Translations under genes and position numbers: made by a program
From: Cladorhizidae sp. MBARI D1340-BT2
Lineage: Eukaryota > Porifera > Demospongiae > Poecilosclerida > Cladorhizidae
Direction of reading: 5' to 3'
DNA: 64,000 nt
Assembly: GCA_028752905.1 (NCBI GenBank)
Contig: JAQNBH010000004.1
Span: 3,766,610 to 3,830,609 of the forward strand
In this document: positions 1-64,000 of the stretch, in pieces
How positions within the stretch are numbered: position 1 is the stretch's first letter
How the letters are laid out: every line of letters begins with the position of its first letter
The notes under the pieces: generated by a model
Databases searched by the model: none
What the model saw: the letters and a program-made list of their open reading frames with translations, nothing else
Told to the model about the DNA's origin: nothing

Positions 1-470
1 ATCACCATCACCATCATCATCACCATCATCACCACCATCATCATCACCATCATCACCACCATCATCATCACCATCATCATCATCATCATCGTCGTCGTCA
101 TCACCATCATCATCATCATCATCACCACCATCATCATCACCATCATCATCATCATCATCGTCGTCGTCATCACCATCATCATCATCATCATCACCATCAT
201 CACCATCACTATCACCATCATCATCACCATCATCACCACCACCACCATCATCACTATCATCATCACCACCACCACCATCACCATCATCATCATCATCACC
301 ACCATCATCACCATCATCATCATCACCATCATCACCGTCATCGTCATCATCATCATCACCACCATCATCATCATCACCATCATCATCATCACCACCACCA
401 CCATCATCACCATCATCATCACCATCACCACCATCATCATCATCATCATCACCACCATCATCATCACCAC

Positions 471-533
<63 letters not shown>

Positions 534-555
534 CACCACCATCATCATCACCATC

Positions 556-587
<32 letters not shown>

Positions 588-591
588 CATT
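1..591. repeat. CAT/CAC trinucleotide microsatellite
   Basis: Imperfect ATC repeats with CAC and GTC variants run from the window edge to about 591. A 36-bp block containing GTCGTCGTCATC occurs twice near 90-180, showing local segmental duplication. There are no coding features. Confidence 0.97.
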
Positions 592-667
592 CATTATTTT
601 ATTTGATCCCAGTTGGCTACTGGTTCACTCAATAACATTTGCTAATAGCAATGTTGTCCCAAAGCTT

Positions 668-1358
668 TAATTAACACACCAGACTTATGTCCTTGTGATT
701 AATTAACACACCAGACTTATGTCCTTGTGATTAATTAACACACCAGACTTATGTCCTTGTGATTAATTAATACACCAGACTTATGTCCTTGTGATTAATT
801 AACACACCAGACTTATGTCCTTGTGATTAATTAACACACCAGACTTATGTCCTTGTGATTAATTAACACGCCAGACTTATGTCCTTGTGATTAATTAACA
901 CACCAGACTTATGTCCTTGTGATTAATTAACACACCAGACTTATGTCCTTGTGATTAATTAACACACCTGACTTATGTCCTTGTGATTAATTAACACACC
1001 AGACTTATGTCCTTGTGATTAATTAACACACCAGACTTATGTCCTTGTGATTAATTAACACACCGGACTTATGTCCTTGTGATTAATTAACATACCCGAC
1101 TTATGTCCTTGTGATTAAATAACACACCAGACTTATGTCCGTGTGATTAATTAACACACCAGACTTATGTCCTTGTGATTAATTAACACCAGACTTATGT
1201 CCTTGTGATTAATTAACACACCAGACTTATGTCCTCGTGATTAATTAACACACCAGACTTATGTCCTTGTGATTAATTAACACACCAGACTTATGTCCTC
1301 GTGATTAATTAACACACCAGACTTATGTCCTCGTGATTAATTAACACACCAGACTTAT
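668..1358. repeat. 32-bp minisatellite, about 21 copies
   Basis: Each unit contains AATTAACACACCAGAC followed by TTATGTCCTTGTGATT. Copies are nearly identical, with scattered single-base changes such as CTCG for CTTG clustered at the right end. One copy has lost two bases near 1186. Confidence 0.97.
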
Positions 1359-1422
1359 GCAAAGAGGAAACAGTTCTTGTAGGACAGGACCAGGCTGGTA
1401 ATCAGCAGATGTTTGATTGTAC

Positions 1423-1869
1423 CAACCTTCCTGGTAATTCCCATCTGGAGTGGCCATTATCACCTACCAACCAACCTTCCTGGCAATTCCCATCTGAAGT
1501 GGCCATTATCACCTATCACCTACTAGTCAACCTTCCTGGCAATTCCCATCTGGAGTGGCCATTATCACCTACCAACCAACCTTCCTGGCAATTACCATCT
1601 GGAGTGGCCATTATCACCTACCAACCAACCTTCCTGGCAATTACCATCTGGAGTGGCCATTATCACCTACCAACCAACCTTCCTGGCAATTCCCATCTGG
1701 AGTGGCCATTATCACCTACCAACCAACCTTCCTGGCAATTCCCATCTGGAGTGGCCATTATCACCTACCAACCAACCTTCCTGGCAATTACCATCTGGAG
1801 TGGCCATTATCACCTACCAACCAACCTTCCTGGCAATTGCCATCTGGAGTGGCCATTATCACCTACCTT
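1423..1869. repeat. 49-bp minisatellite, 9 copies
   Basis: The unit contains CAACCTTCCTGGCAATTC, then CATCTGGAGTGGCCATTA, then TCACCTACCAAC. Three open frames run through it only because the sequence is periodic. The second copy carries an extra TCACCTACTAGT block. Confidence 0.96.
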
Positions 1870-1993
1870 ACTTCAGTAGTGAGTTTTAATTGTTATAATG
1901 AAAAAGGCTAAGTGGACAACCCCCCCCCCCCCCTGGTGGATTATTTTTGAATTATTCTGGGGGAAATAGGAATCACGGGGTTGCAGGCTGGTT

Positions 1994-2440
1994 CACAATA
2001 TGACGGATGGAAATCCGTTCCATTCCATCCATTTCCATTCCATCCATTTCAGTAGCGCAATCCGTTCCATTCCTGTGCATGGTTCATAATATCTGCGTCG
2101 AGTCCGCTGCGTTTGAACTCTGACCAAGGACAGCAGCCACTTCCTTCCAGGCATTGTCTTTGCCCCTGGCCATCTCTATGGCCTCTGGCCGAGACATGCC
2201 AGCAGTTGAGAAAGCCCCTCACCGCTTCAGAGACATCATGCAAAGAGTGAAAAGTTCAACACGTGATATGTTCAAGGGATTCGACGCGAGAGTTGAATCA
2301 AATCCTACTCGTGGTTTCATATCTATTCCCGTGCGTTAGATTCGTATGATCCGCAGTTCGTTGCATTATCGTTCACAATATCAGCGCAATATATCGGAAG
2401 GTTGGAACACACACAACAGATTGTCTCGCGTCATATTGTG
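1994..2440. mobile_element. possible transposon remnant with 12-bp inverted ends
   Basis: A perfect 12-bp inverted repeat, CACAATATGACG, lies at 1994-2005 and in reverse complement at 2429-2440. Related motifs (TTCATAATATCTGCG, TTCACAATATCAGCG) occur inside. The minus strand carries a 44-codon frame around 2098-2232 containing MARGKDNAWKEVAAVLG. That reminds me of the SANT/MADF-like proteins of PIF/Harbinger elements, but it is short. No target-site duplication is clear. Confidence 0.35.
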
Positions 2441-2447
2441 GATCCAC

Positions 2448-2505
2448 GGAGCTCCATGCTTCATACTCCACGCTTCATACTTCATGCTCCATGCTTCATA
2501 CTTGT
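2448..2505. repeat. short 12-13-bp tandem repeat
   Basis: About five variants of CATGCTTCATACTC and CACGCTTCATACTT in a row. 2506-2737 is unique, with no supported gene. Confidence 0.8.
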
Positions 2506-2737
2506 TACCAGGAGTAATAGTACAACTGCTTTGCCCTGAAATTAGGGTACGGTATTTCAATTATCTATTGTGCTACTGTACAACTCCAGGAAATTCTATC
2601 ACTACTTTAATAGTGGACCTGCTGATCATGTTAGCAAACAGACTCGTATGTGTACAGAAACATGATGTGGATCCTTCAGATGATAGTCATGTAGCTATCT
2701 GTAGGTCAGTTAGTATAGTCCTGATAGACATGTAGTC

Positions 2738-2877
2738 AGGCACAGGTGTTTCAGATAGTGAGGGGTCAGGCACAGGTGTTTCAGATAGTGAGGGGGCCAG
2801 GCACAGGTGTTTCAGATAGTGAGGGGTCAGGCACAGGTGTTTCAGATAGTGAGGGGGCCAGGCACAGGTGTTTCAGA
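2738..2877. repeat. about 30-bp minisatellite, 5 copies
   Basis: Units read CAGGCACAGGTGTTTC then AGATAGTGAGGGG, followed by T or GC, giving lengths of 28-31 bp. The last copy diverges into unique sequence. Confidence 0.95.
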
Positions 2878-2969
2878 CTCACCTCAACATTCTCTCTCTA
2901 CTCAGAAGATCTGGTGATTTTATGCTATAAAGTTTGACCGCATGAATGGTAGCCATGAAGTCCGCATAA

Positions 2970-3286
2970 GTCAGTGATGGTTCAAGGACAAGTCCTACAC
3001 AGTGAGGCACCGAGGCTAGGGCTAGGGCTGGGGCTAGGGCTGAGGCTAGGGCTGGGGCTAGGGCTGGGGCTGGGGCTATGGCTGGGGCTATGGCTAGGGC
3101 TAGGGCTGAGGCTAGGGCTAGGGCTAGGGGATGTGCTCGGGAGCTTGAGGTGTGGTAGGAGCAGAATCGCTAAACAATAGAGTCCAATACTCGATCATTC
3201 TGATGTATGGAGCTCACTACGGTGCACATTGAATCCACGGTTACGCCGGTGTTGTATAGGACTTGTCCTTGAACCATCAACTGACC
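2970..3286. mobile_element. MITE-like element with about 30-bp TIRs enclosing GGGCTA repeats
   Basis: GTCAGTGATGGTTCAAGGAC continuing AAGTCCTACACA at the left is matched by the reverse complement of the right end (GTCAGTTGATGGTTCAAGG continuing ACAAGTCCTATACA), with one indel and few mismatches. The body holds about 20 GGGCTA/GGGCTG hexamers at 3009-3131. No coding sequence or clear target-site duplication is visible. Confidence 0.6.
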
Positions 3287-3450
3287 ACTTTCAACTTCTG
3301 CTCCGTAACGTCCTCCACGGCTATCACACCTTGCTCAACCTTCCCAGCATCAAATCACCACATATGTGCTGTTTGCTCCTACACAGGATTCCTTGAAGTG
3401 TATAAGCAAAGTCATGGCTACACAAAGCAGCACAGAGATCATCTCTAAGA

Positions 3451-3644
3451 GAACCCTTTCTCAGGGCAATGGGAACCCTTTCTCAGGGCAAAGGGATTCC
3501 GTCTATGGGAGAACCCTTTCTCAGGGCAAAGGGATCCATCTATGGGAGAACCCTTTCTCAGGGCAAAAGGATCCATCTATGGGAGAACCCTTTCTCAGGG
3601 CAAAGGGATTCATCTCTAGGAGAACCCTTTCTCACGGGCAAAGA
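3451..3644. repeat. about 37-bp minisatellite, 5-6 copies
   Basis: Units read GAGAACCCTTTCTCAGGGC, then AAAGGGATCCATCTATGG. The core AACCCTTTCTCAGGGCAAAG contains a short imperfect palindrome. 3287-3450 to its left is unique with no supported gene. Confidence 0.93.
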
Positions 3645-3784
3645 GAGCCAGATGGTTCCTGGGAGACTGTGCAGTTTTCGTTGGCAAAAGAGCTTCAAGA
3701 AATCCAACACCAACATGGAAGAGATGGTTGAAGACAATCAGCTTTAAAGAATATTTTTTTCAAACTAAGATGTTGGACGCGTGT

Positions 3785-3925
3785 GCTGGTAGCAGGTGGT
3801 GGATAGCTAGCTACTGGTATATAGCACGCTCACAAGGCTAGAGCATCTGGTCGAAATGTCAAGAATACAATTTCAAGTTGATTGTGTAGAAGGTTATTGT
3901 AAAGCTGTGTCCTTGTTCTGGACAT
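3785..3925 (+). mobile_element. Penelope-like element terminal fragment (copy 1)
   Basis: The stretch GGTGGTGGATAGCTAGCTAC, then GGCTAGAGCATCTGGTCG, AAATGTCAAGAATAC and TTTCAAGTTGATT is shared with copies at 38085-38250 (minus), 38585-38715 and 39484-39565. The GGCTAGAGC...GTCGAAATGTC part resembles the stem-II/GAAA/cleavage part of hammerhead ribozymes known in Penelope-like terminal repeats. Here the upstream CTGATGA box is missing, so it cannot be active. 3926-4073 is unique. Confidence 0.5.
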
Positions 3926-4073
3926 AGGAATGTTAATTAGTGAAAGTAATAAAAAGGGAACTTACTAATCCTCTTCCTCTTCCACTTTCTGGCTGGAGTT
4001 GGTTGAGTGTGCATTTTCCAGGAAAAGTATGAGTTCACACAGAAACTACTCACATGATACATCCTTCATCCTG

Positions 4074-4145
4074 CAGCTCTAGGGCAGTGCCTGGGGCTCT
4101 AGGGCTGTGCCTGCGGCTCTAGGGCAGTGTCTGCGGCTCTAGAAC
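4074..4145. repeat. about 20-bp tandem repeat, about 4 copies
   Basis: Four copies of GGCTCTAGGGCAGTGCCTG with single-base variants. 4146-4290 is a unique strip with no confident exon. Confidence 0.88.
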
Positions 4146-4292
4146 ACTCCAGATATTGCCTCTAGCAAACAACTGGGTGTGGCACTCGCTACAGCTTAAA
4201 ATTTTTTTAACACCACTTGAACACAATTCATTACCACACACACCCAGGCTACTAGCAGGTAATTGATTCATTCTACACCTGGCGAAGAGATT

Positions 4293-7170
4293 GCACAATA
4301 CTGGCAGCCCCAGGATAAGCCAGCTCCACTGTGCAAGGTTCATGACTAGCAGCCCCAGGATAAGCCAGCTCCACTGTGCAAGGTTCATGACTGGCAGCCC
4401 CAGGATAAGTGAGCTCCACTGTGCAAGGTTCATGACTGGCAGCCCCAGGATAAGTGAGCTCCACTGTGCAAGGTTCATGACTGGCAGCCCCAGGATAAGT
4501 GAGCTCCACTGTGCAAGGTTCATGACTGGCAGCCCCAGGATAAGTCAGCTCCACTGTGCAAGGTTCATGACTGGCAGCCCCAGGATAAGTCAGCTCCACT
4601 GTGCAAGGTTCATGACTGGCAGCCCCAGGATAAGTGAGCTCCACTGTGCAAGGTTCATGACTGGCAGCCCCAGGATAAGTGAGCTCCACTGTGCAAGGTT
4701 CATGACTGGCAGCCCCAGGATAAGTGAGCTCCACTGTGCAAGGTTCATGACTGGCAGCCCCAGGATAAGTGAGCTCCACTGTGCAAGGTTCATGACTGGC
4801 AGCCCCAGGATAAGTCAGCTCCACTGTGCAAGGTTCATGACTGGCAGCCCAAGGATAAGTGAGCTCCACTGTGCAAGGTTCATGACTGGCAGCCCAAGGA
4901 TAAGTGAGCTCCACTGTGCAAGGTTCATGACTGGCAGCCCCAGGATAAGCCAGCTCCACTGTGCAAGGTTCATGACTGGCAGCCCCAGGATAAGTGAGCT
5001 CCACTTGCAAGGTTCATGACTGGCAGCCCCAGGATAAGTGAGCTCCACTGTGCAACGTTCATGACTGGCAGCCCCAGGATAAGCCAGCTCCACTGTGCAA
5101 GGTTCATGACTGGCAGCTCCAGGATAAGCCAGCTCCACTGTGCAAGGTTCATGACTGGCAGCCCCAGGATAAGCCAGCTCCACTGTGCAAGGTTCATGAC
5201 TGGCAGCCCCAGGATAAGTGAGCTCCACTGTGCAAAGTTCATGACTGGCAGCCCCAGGATAAGCCAGCTCCACTGTGCAAGGTTCATGACTGGCAGCCCC
5301 AGGATAAGTGAGCTCCACTGTGCAAGGTTCATGACTGGCAGCCCCAGGATAAGCCAGCTCCACTGTGCAAGGTTCATGACTGGCAGCCCCAGGATAAGTC
5401 AGCTCCACTGTGCAAGGTTCATGACTAGCAGCCCCAGGATAAGTGAGCTCCACTGTGCAAGGTTCATGACTGGCAGCCCCAGGATAAGTGAGCTCCACTG
5501 TGCAAGGTTCATGACTGGCAGTCCCCAGGATAAGTGAGCTCCACTGTGCAAGGTTCATGACCGGCAGCCCCAGGATAAGTGAGTTCCACTGTGCAAGGTT
5601 CATGACTAACAGCCTCAGGATAAGTGAGCTCCACTGTGCAAGGTTCATGACTGGCAGCCCCAGGATAAGTGAGCTCCACTGTGCAAGGTTCATGACTGGC
5701 AGCCCCAGGATAAGTGAGCTCCACTGTGCAAGGTTCATGACTGGCAGCCCCCAGCTCCACTGTGCAAGGTTCATGACTGGCAGCCCCAGGATAATCCAGC
5801 TCCACTGTGCAAGGTTCATGACTGGCAGCCGCAGGATAAGCCAGCTCCACTGTGCAAGGTTCATGACTGGCAGCCCCAGGATAAGTCAGCTCCACTGTGC
5901 AAGGTTCATGACTGGCAGCCCAAGGATAAGTGAGCTCCACTGTGCAAGGTTCATGACTGGCAGCCCCAGGATAAGCCAGCTCCACTGTGCAAGGTTCATG
6001 ACTGGCAGCCCCAGGATAAGTCAGCTCCACTGTGCAAGGTTCATGACTGGCAGCCCCAGGATAAGCCAGCTCCACTGTGCAAGGTTCATGACTGCAGCCC
6101 CAGGATAAGTGAGCTCCACTGTGCAAGGTTCATGACTGGCAGCCCCAGGATAAGTGAGCTCCACTGTGCAAGGTTCATGACTGGCAGCCCCAGGATAAGT
6201 CAGCTCCACTGTGCAAGGTTCATGACTGGCAGCCCCAGGATAAGTCAGCTCCACTGTGCAAGGTTCATGACTGGCAGCCCCAGGATAAGTCAGCTCCACT
6301 GTGCAAGGTTCATGACTGGCAGCCCCAGGATAAGTGAGCTCCACTGTGCAAGGTTCATGACTGGCAGCCCCAGGATAAGTCAGCTCCACTGTGCAAGGTT
6401 CATGACTGGCAGCCCCAGGATAAGCCAGCTCCACTGTGCAAGGTTCATGACTGGTAGCCCCAGGATAAGTCAGCTCCACTGTGCAAGGTTCATGACTGGC
6501 AGCTCCAGGATAAGTGAGCTCCACTGTGCAAGGTTCATGACTGGCAGCCCCAGGATAAGTGAGCTCCACTGTGCAAGGTTCATGACTGGCAACCCCAGGA
6601 TAAGCCAGCTCCACTGTGCAAGGTTCATGACTGGCAGCCCTAGGATAAGTCAGCTCCACTGTGCAAGGTTCATGACTGGCAGCCCCAGGATAAGTCAGCT
6701 CCACTGTGCAAGGTTCATGACTGGCAGCCCCAGGATAAGTGAGCTCCACTGTGCAAGGTTAATGACTGGCAGCCCCAGGATAAGCCAGCTCCACTGTGCA
6801 AGGTTCATGACTGGCAGCCCCAGGATAAGTGAGCTCCACTGTGCAAGGTTCATGACTGGCAGCCCCAGGATAAGCCAGCTCCACTGTGCAAGGTTCATGA
6901 CTGGCAGCCCCAGGATAAGTGAGCTCCACTGTGCAAGGTTCATGACTGGCAGCCCCAGGATAAGTCAGCTCCACTGTGCAAGGTTCATGACTAGCAGCCT
7001 CAGGATAAGTCAGCTCCACTGTGCAAGGTTCATGACTGGCAGCCCCAGGATAAGTCAGCTCCACTGTGCAAGGTTAATGACTGGCAGCCCCGGGATAAGT
7101 GAGCTCCACTGTGCAAGGTTCATGACTGGCAGCCCCTGGATAAGTCAGCTCCACTGTGCAAGGTTCATGG
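4293..7170. repeat. 45-bp minisatellite, about 64 copies
   Basis: The unit contains ACTGGCAGCCCCAGGATAAG, then TGAGCTCCACTGTGCAAGG and TTCATG. A bimodal site (AAGTGAG, AAGTCAG or AAGCCAG) alternates along the array. Because 45 is divisible by 3, both strands show long open frames (up to 364 codons), with MTGSPRISELHCARF-type and MNLAQWSSLILGLPV-type repeats. Nothing suggests these are translated. Confidence 0.97.
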
Positions 7171-7234
7171 TCTCACAAAGCAAAGGTTCTGTCTGTTTTA
7201 CATTTTACAATCCAGTTACTTCTTGAAGACAAGT

Positions 7235-9235
7235 CCTCAGAGTGACCATGAGGGCCTCACCAGAGTGACCATGAGGGCCTCACCAGAGTGACCATGAGGG
7301 GGGCCTCACCAGAGTGACCATGAGGGGGGCCTCACCAGAGTGACCATGGCCTCACCAGAGTGACCATGGCCTCACCAGAGTGATCATGAGGACCTCACCA
7401 GAGTACCATGAGGGCCTCACCAGAGTGACCATGAGGGCCTCACCAGAGTGACCATGAGGGGGCCTCACCAGAGTGACCATGGCCTCACCAGAGTGACCAT
7501 GGCCTCACCAGAGTGACCATGAGGGCGTCACCAGAGTGACCATGAGGGGGGCCTCACCAGAGTGACCATGAGGGCCTCACCAGAGTGACCATGAGGGGGC
7601 CTCACCAGAGTGACCATGAGGGCCTCACCAGAGTGACCATGAGGGGGTCTCACCAGAGTGACCATGAGGGCCTCACCAGAGTGACCATGAGGGGGCCTCA
7701 CCAGAGTGACCAGGAGGGCCTCACCTGAGTGACCATGAGGGCCTCACCAGAGTGACCATGGCCTCACCAGAGTGACCATGAGGGCCTCACCAGAGGGACC
7801 ATGAGGGCCTCACCATAGTGACCATGGCCTCACCAGAGTGACCATGGCCTCACCAGAGTGACCACGGGGGCCTCACCAGAGTGACCATGAGGGCCTCACC
7901 AGAGTGACCATGAAGGCCTCACCAGAGTGACCATGAGGGCCTCACCAGAGTGACCATGAGGGCCTCACCAGAGTGACCATGGCCTCACCAGAGTGACCAT
8001 GAGGCCTCACCAGAGTGACCATGAGGCTTCACCAGAGTGACCATGAGGGCCTCACCAGAGTGACCATGAGGGCCTCACCAGAGTGACCATGGCCTCACCA
8101 GAGTGACCATGAGGCCTCACCAGAGTGACCATGGCCTCCCATGGCCACACCAGAGTGACCACGGGGGCCTCACCAGAGTGACCATGATCTCACCAGAGTG
8201 ACCATGGCCTCACCAGAGTGACCACGGGGGCCTCACCAGAGTGACCATGAGGGCCTCACCAGAGTGACCATGAGGGCCTCACCAGAGTGACCATGAGGCC
8301 TCACCAGAGTGACCATGAGGGCCTCACCAGAGTGACCATGAGGGCCTCACCAGAGTGACCATGGCCTCACCAGAGTGACCATGAGGCCTCACCAGAGTGA
8401 CCATGGCCTCACCAGAGTGACCATGGCCTCACCAGAGTGACCATGAGGGCCTCACCAGAGTGACCACGGGGGCCTCACCAGAGTGACCATGGCATCACCA
8501 GAGTGACCACGGGGGCCTCACCAGAGTGACCATGAGGGCCTCACCAGAGTGACCATGAGGGCCTCACCAGAGTGACCATGAGGGCCACACCAGAGTGACC
8601 ATGAGGGCCTCACCAGAGTGACCATGGCCTCACCAGAGTGACCATGAGGGCCTCATCAGAGTGACCATGAGGGCCTCACCAGAGTGACCATGAGGGGGGC
8701 CTCACCAGAGTGACCATGAGGGCCTCACCAGAGTGACCATGAGGGCCACACCAGAGTGACCATGAGGGCCTCACCAGAGTGACCATGAGGGCCTCACCAG
8801 AGTGACCATGATGCCTCACCAGAGTGACCATGAGGGCCTCACCAGAGTGACCATGGCCTCACCAGAGTGACCATGAGGGCCTCACCAGAGTGACCATGAG
8901 GTCCTCACCAGAGTGACCATGAGGGCCTCACCAGAGTGACCACGAGGGCCTCACCAGAGTGATGGGGGCCTCACCAGAGTGACCATGAGGGCCTCACCAG
9001 AGCGACCATGAGGGCCTCACCAGAGTGACCACGAGGGCCTCACCAGAGTGACCATGGGGGCCTCACCAGAGTGACCATGGCCTCAACAGAGTGACCATGG
9101 CCTCACCAGAGTGACCATGAGGGGGGCCTCACCAGAGTGACCACGGGGGCCTCACCAGAGTGACCATGAGGGCCTCACCAGAGTGACCATGAGGGGGGCC
9201 TCACCAGAGTGACCACGGGGGCCTCACCAGAGTGT
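7235..9235. repeat. about 17-26-bp variable minisatellite, about 85-90 copies
   Basis: The unit is CCTCACCAGAGTGACCATG followed by a variable spacer (GGG, AGGG, AGGGGGG or absent). On the minus strand each copy shows CTCTGGTGAGG, a 5'-splice-site-like motif. There are no long open frames because the spacer length changes the phase. 7171-7234 is unique. Confidence 0.97.
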
Positions 9236-9294
9236 GAGGAGGTGTCCACACACGGTATAGTCATGTCAGGAGAGGAGAACAAGAGGCTGGCTGG
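9228..9294 (-). other. weak candidate for an AAAS downstream exon
   Basis: A 67-nt segment with acceptor CACCCGCAG and donor CTCTG|GTGAGG reads PASLLFSSPDMTIPCVDTSS plus HS, and starts in the phase 0 needed after exon K. Like exons H and K, its putative donor is the first copy of a long array (7235-9235). It has no clear match to human aladin and lacks the expected GW-TGRI motif. Confidence 0.22.
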
Positions 9295-9351
9295 CTGCGG
9301 GTGTTGGGAGTGTTGTCAGTCACACATGAACTACAAACAAAATAGTTTGAT

Positions 9352-9401
9352 TCATATCAAATGGTGGGTCTTGGCAACCAGCTTCACTATGCCAGACATG
9401 G
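9352..9401 (-). other. weak candidate for an AAAS 3' terminal exon
   Basis: An AG acceptor (ATAATGCAG) is followed by CC and the codons MSGIVKLVAKTHHLI and a TGA at 9352-9354. The frame fits exon K only if K is extended to a second GT within the 22-bp array (donor GATG|GTGGGT, adding VRKD). Resemblance to the expected GW-TGRI-HIP segment is poor. It is listed because it is one of few unique islands between exon K and the 23-bp array. Confidence 0.15.
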
Positions 9402-9421
9402 CTGCATTATATGTTCACCTT

Positions 9422-9588
9422 TATCCCACCACACCCACCATCCTAACCACACCCACCACACCCTCCATCCTTCCTCACCACACCCACCATCCTTCCTCAC
9501 CACACCCACCATCCTTCCTCACCACACCCACCATCCTTCCTCACCACACCCACCATCCTTCCTAACCACACCCACCATCTTTCCTCAC
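9422..9588. repeat. 22-bp minisatellite starting at the exon K donor
   Basis: About seven copies. On the minus strand the units read GTGAGGAAGGATGG then TGGGTGTG, and the first is the donor of exon K itself (GTGAGGAAAGATGG). Two variants carry GTTAGG. Confidence 0.95.
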
Positions 9589-63862
<54,274 letters not shown>

Positions 63863-63876
63863 CTGTGGGAATAGGT

Positions 63877-64000
63877 GAGACTTGCCTGACTTGAGGAGTA
63901 GAACACGTTAGTGCAGTACAATAGGGAAGACTGAGGAGTGTGTATAGGAAAGGCTGTCTGACTTGACGAATGTAGCACGCGTGCTACAGTACAATAGGAC
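63877..64000. repeat. about 74-bp tandem duplication, cut by the window edge
   Basis: CTGACTTGAGGAGTAGAACAC...GTGCAGTACAATAGG at the left and CTGACTTGACGAATGTAGCAC...GCTACAGTACAATAGG at the right are related copies. They may be the start of another intronic array on the acceptor side of exon A. Confidence 0.75.

Noticed and set aside
3290..3460. Possible exon on either strand in the island after the GGGCTA element
   Set aside because: Short frames (EQGVIAVEDVTEQKLKVVS on minus, STFPASNHHICAV on plus) have no recognisable homology and no consistent splice phase with AAAS.
3960..4260. Possible AAAS terminal exons (acidic QKVEEEED and Cys-rich CGNELCSSGVKKILSCSECH frames on minus)
   Set aside because: Neither matches the aladin C-terminus, and neither has a convincing acceptor in the required phase 0.
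4273..7226. Long open frames (up to 364 codons) on both strands over the 45-bp array
   Set aside because: The period is divisible by 3 and the unit lacks stops in several frames, so overlapping ORFs on both strands are expected. There is no homology and no splice or start context.

Overview
This window is animal (metazoan) nuclear DNA. About 1.7 % of it is recognisable coding sequence, and most of the rest is minisatellite and microsatellite arrays. I can support one gene: AAAS, encoding aladin, the WD-repeat nucleoporin. It lies on the minus strand. I found 11 exons between 63862 and 9589 by translating the unique islands between arrays. Ten consecutive introns have GT/AG ends, their phases all agree, and the joined reading frame follows human aladin (as I remember it) from the helical region before the propeller to near the end of the propeller. 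The first exons (roughly 130 residues by human length) lie beyond 64000. The last exon or exons (roughly 60 residues) are not convincingly identified to the left of 9589.

Layout, left to right. 1-9420: a CAT trinucleotide run, arrays of 32, 49, 30, 37, 45 (about 64 copies) and about 23 bp, two possible terminal-inverted-repeat elements and a Penelope-like fragment. 9589-15184: four small AAAS exons separated by arrays, a 699-bp TTAA-flanked element, a 312-bp MITE-like element and degenerate copies of an exon. 15185-33170: an 18-kb intron with about 290-300 copies of a 41-bp unit (each with a TATA-box-like motif), about 65 copies of a 30-bp unit, then 29-bp and 20-bp arrays. 33171-33477: the largest exon, carrying two WD units. 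33478-42206: an 8.7-kb intron with arrays of 32, 28, 29 and 31 bp, ATT runs, Penelope-like fragments with a hammerhead-like core, and the tail of a retroelement ORF. 42207-44933: four exons, two of the introns being only 58 and 97 bp. 44934-56013: an 11-kb intron with ten or more arrays. 56014-56060: a 47-nt exon. 56061-63761: a 7.7-kb intron that is almost entirely a 16-bp array containing an internal inversion. 63762-63862: the first exon in the window.

Organism: the spliced AAAS orthologue, 58-97-bp introns beside giant ones, hammerhead-type Penelope-like remnants, a retroelement tail of a kind common in cnidarian, sponge and mollusc genomes, and TTAA-flanked MITEs suggest a marine invertebrate, possibly a sponge. 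I cannot settle the species from sequence alone.

The most striking themes are (1) arrays that start at AAAS splice sites, so the splice-site motif is copied many times, (2) an array made from a transposon hammerhead-like motif, (3) a partial exon copied into the neighbouring intron and then split by a MITE, and (4) the TATA-bearing 41-bp array. The long open reading frames inside the arrays are treated as artefacts of periodicity.
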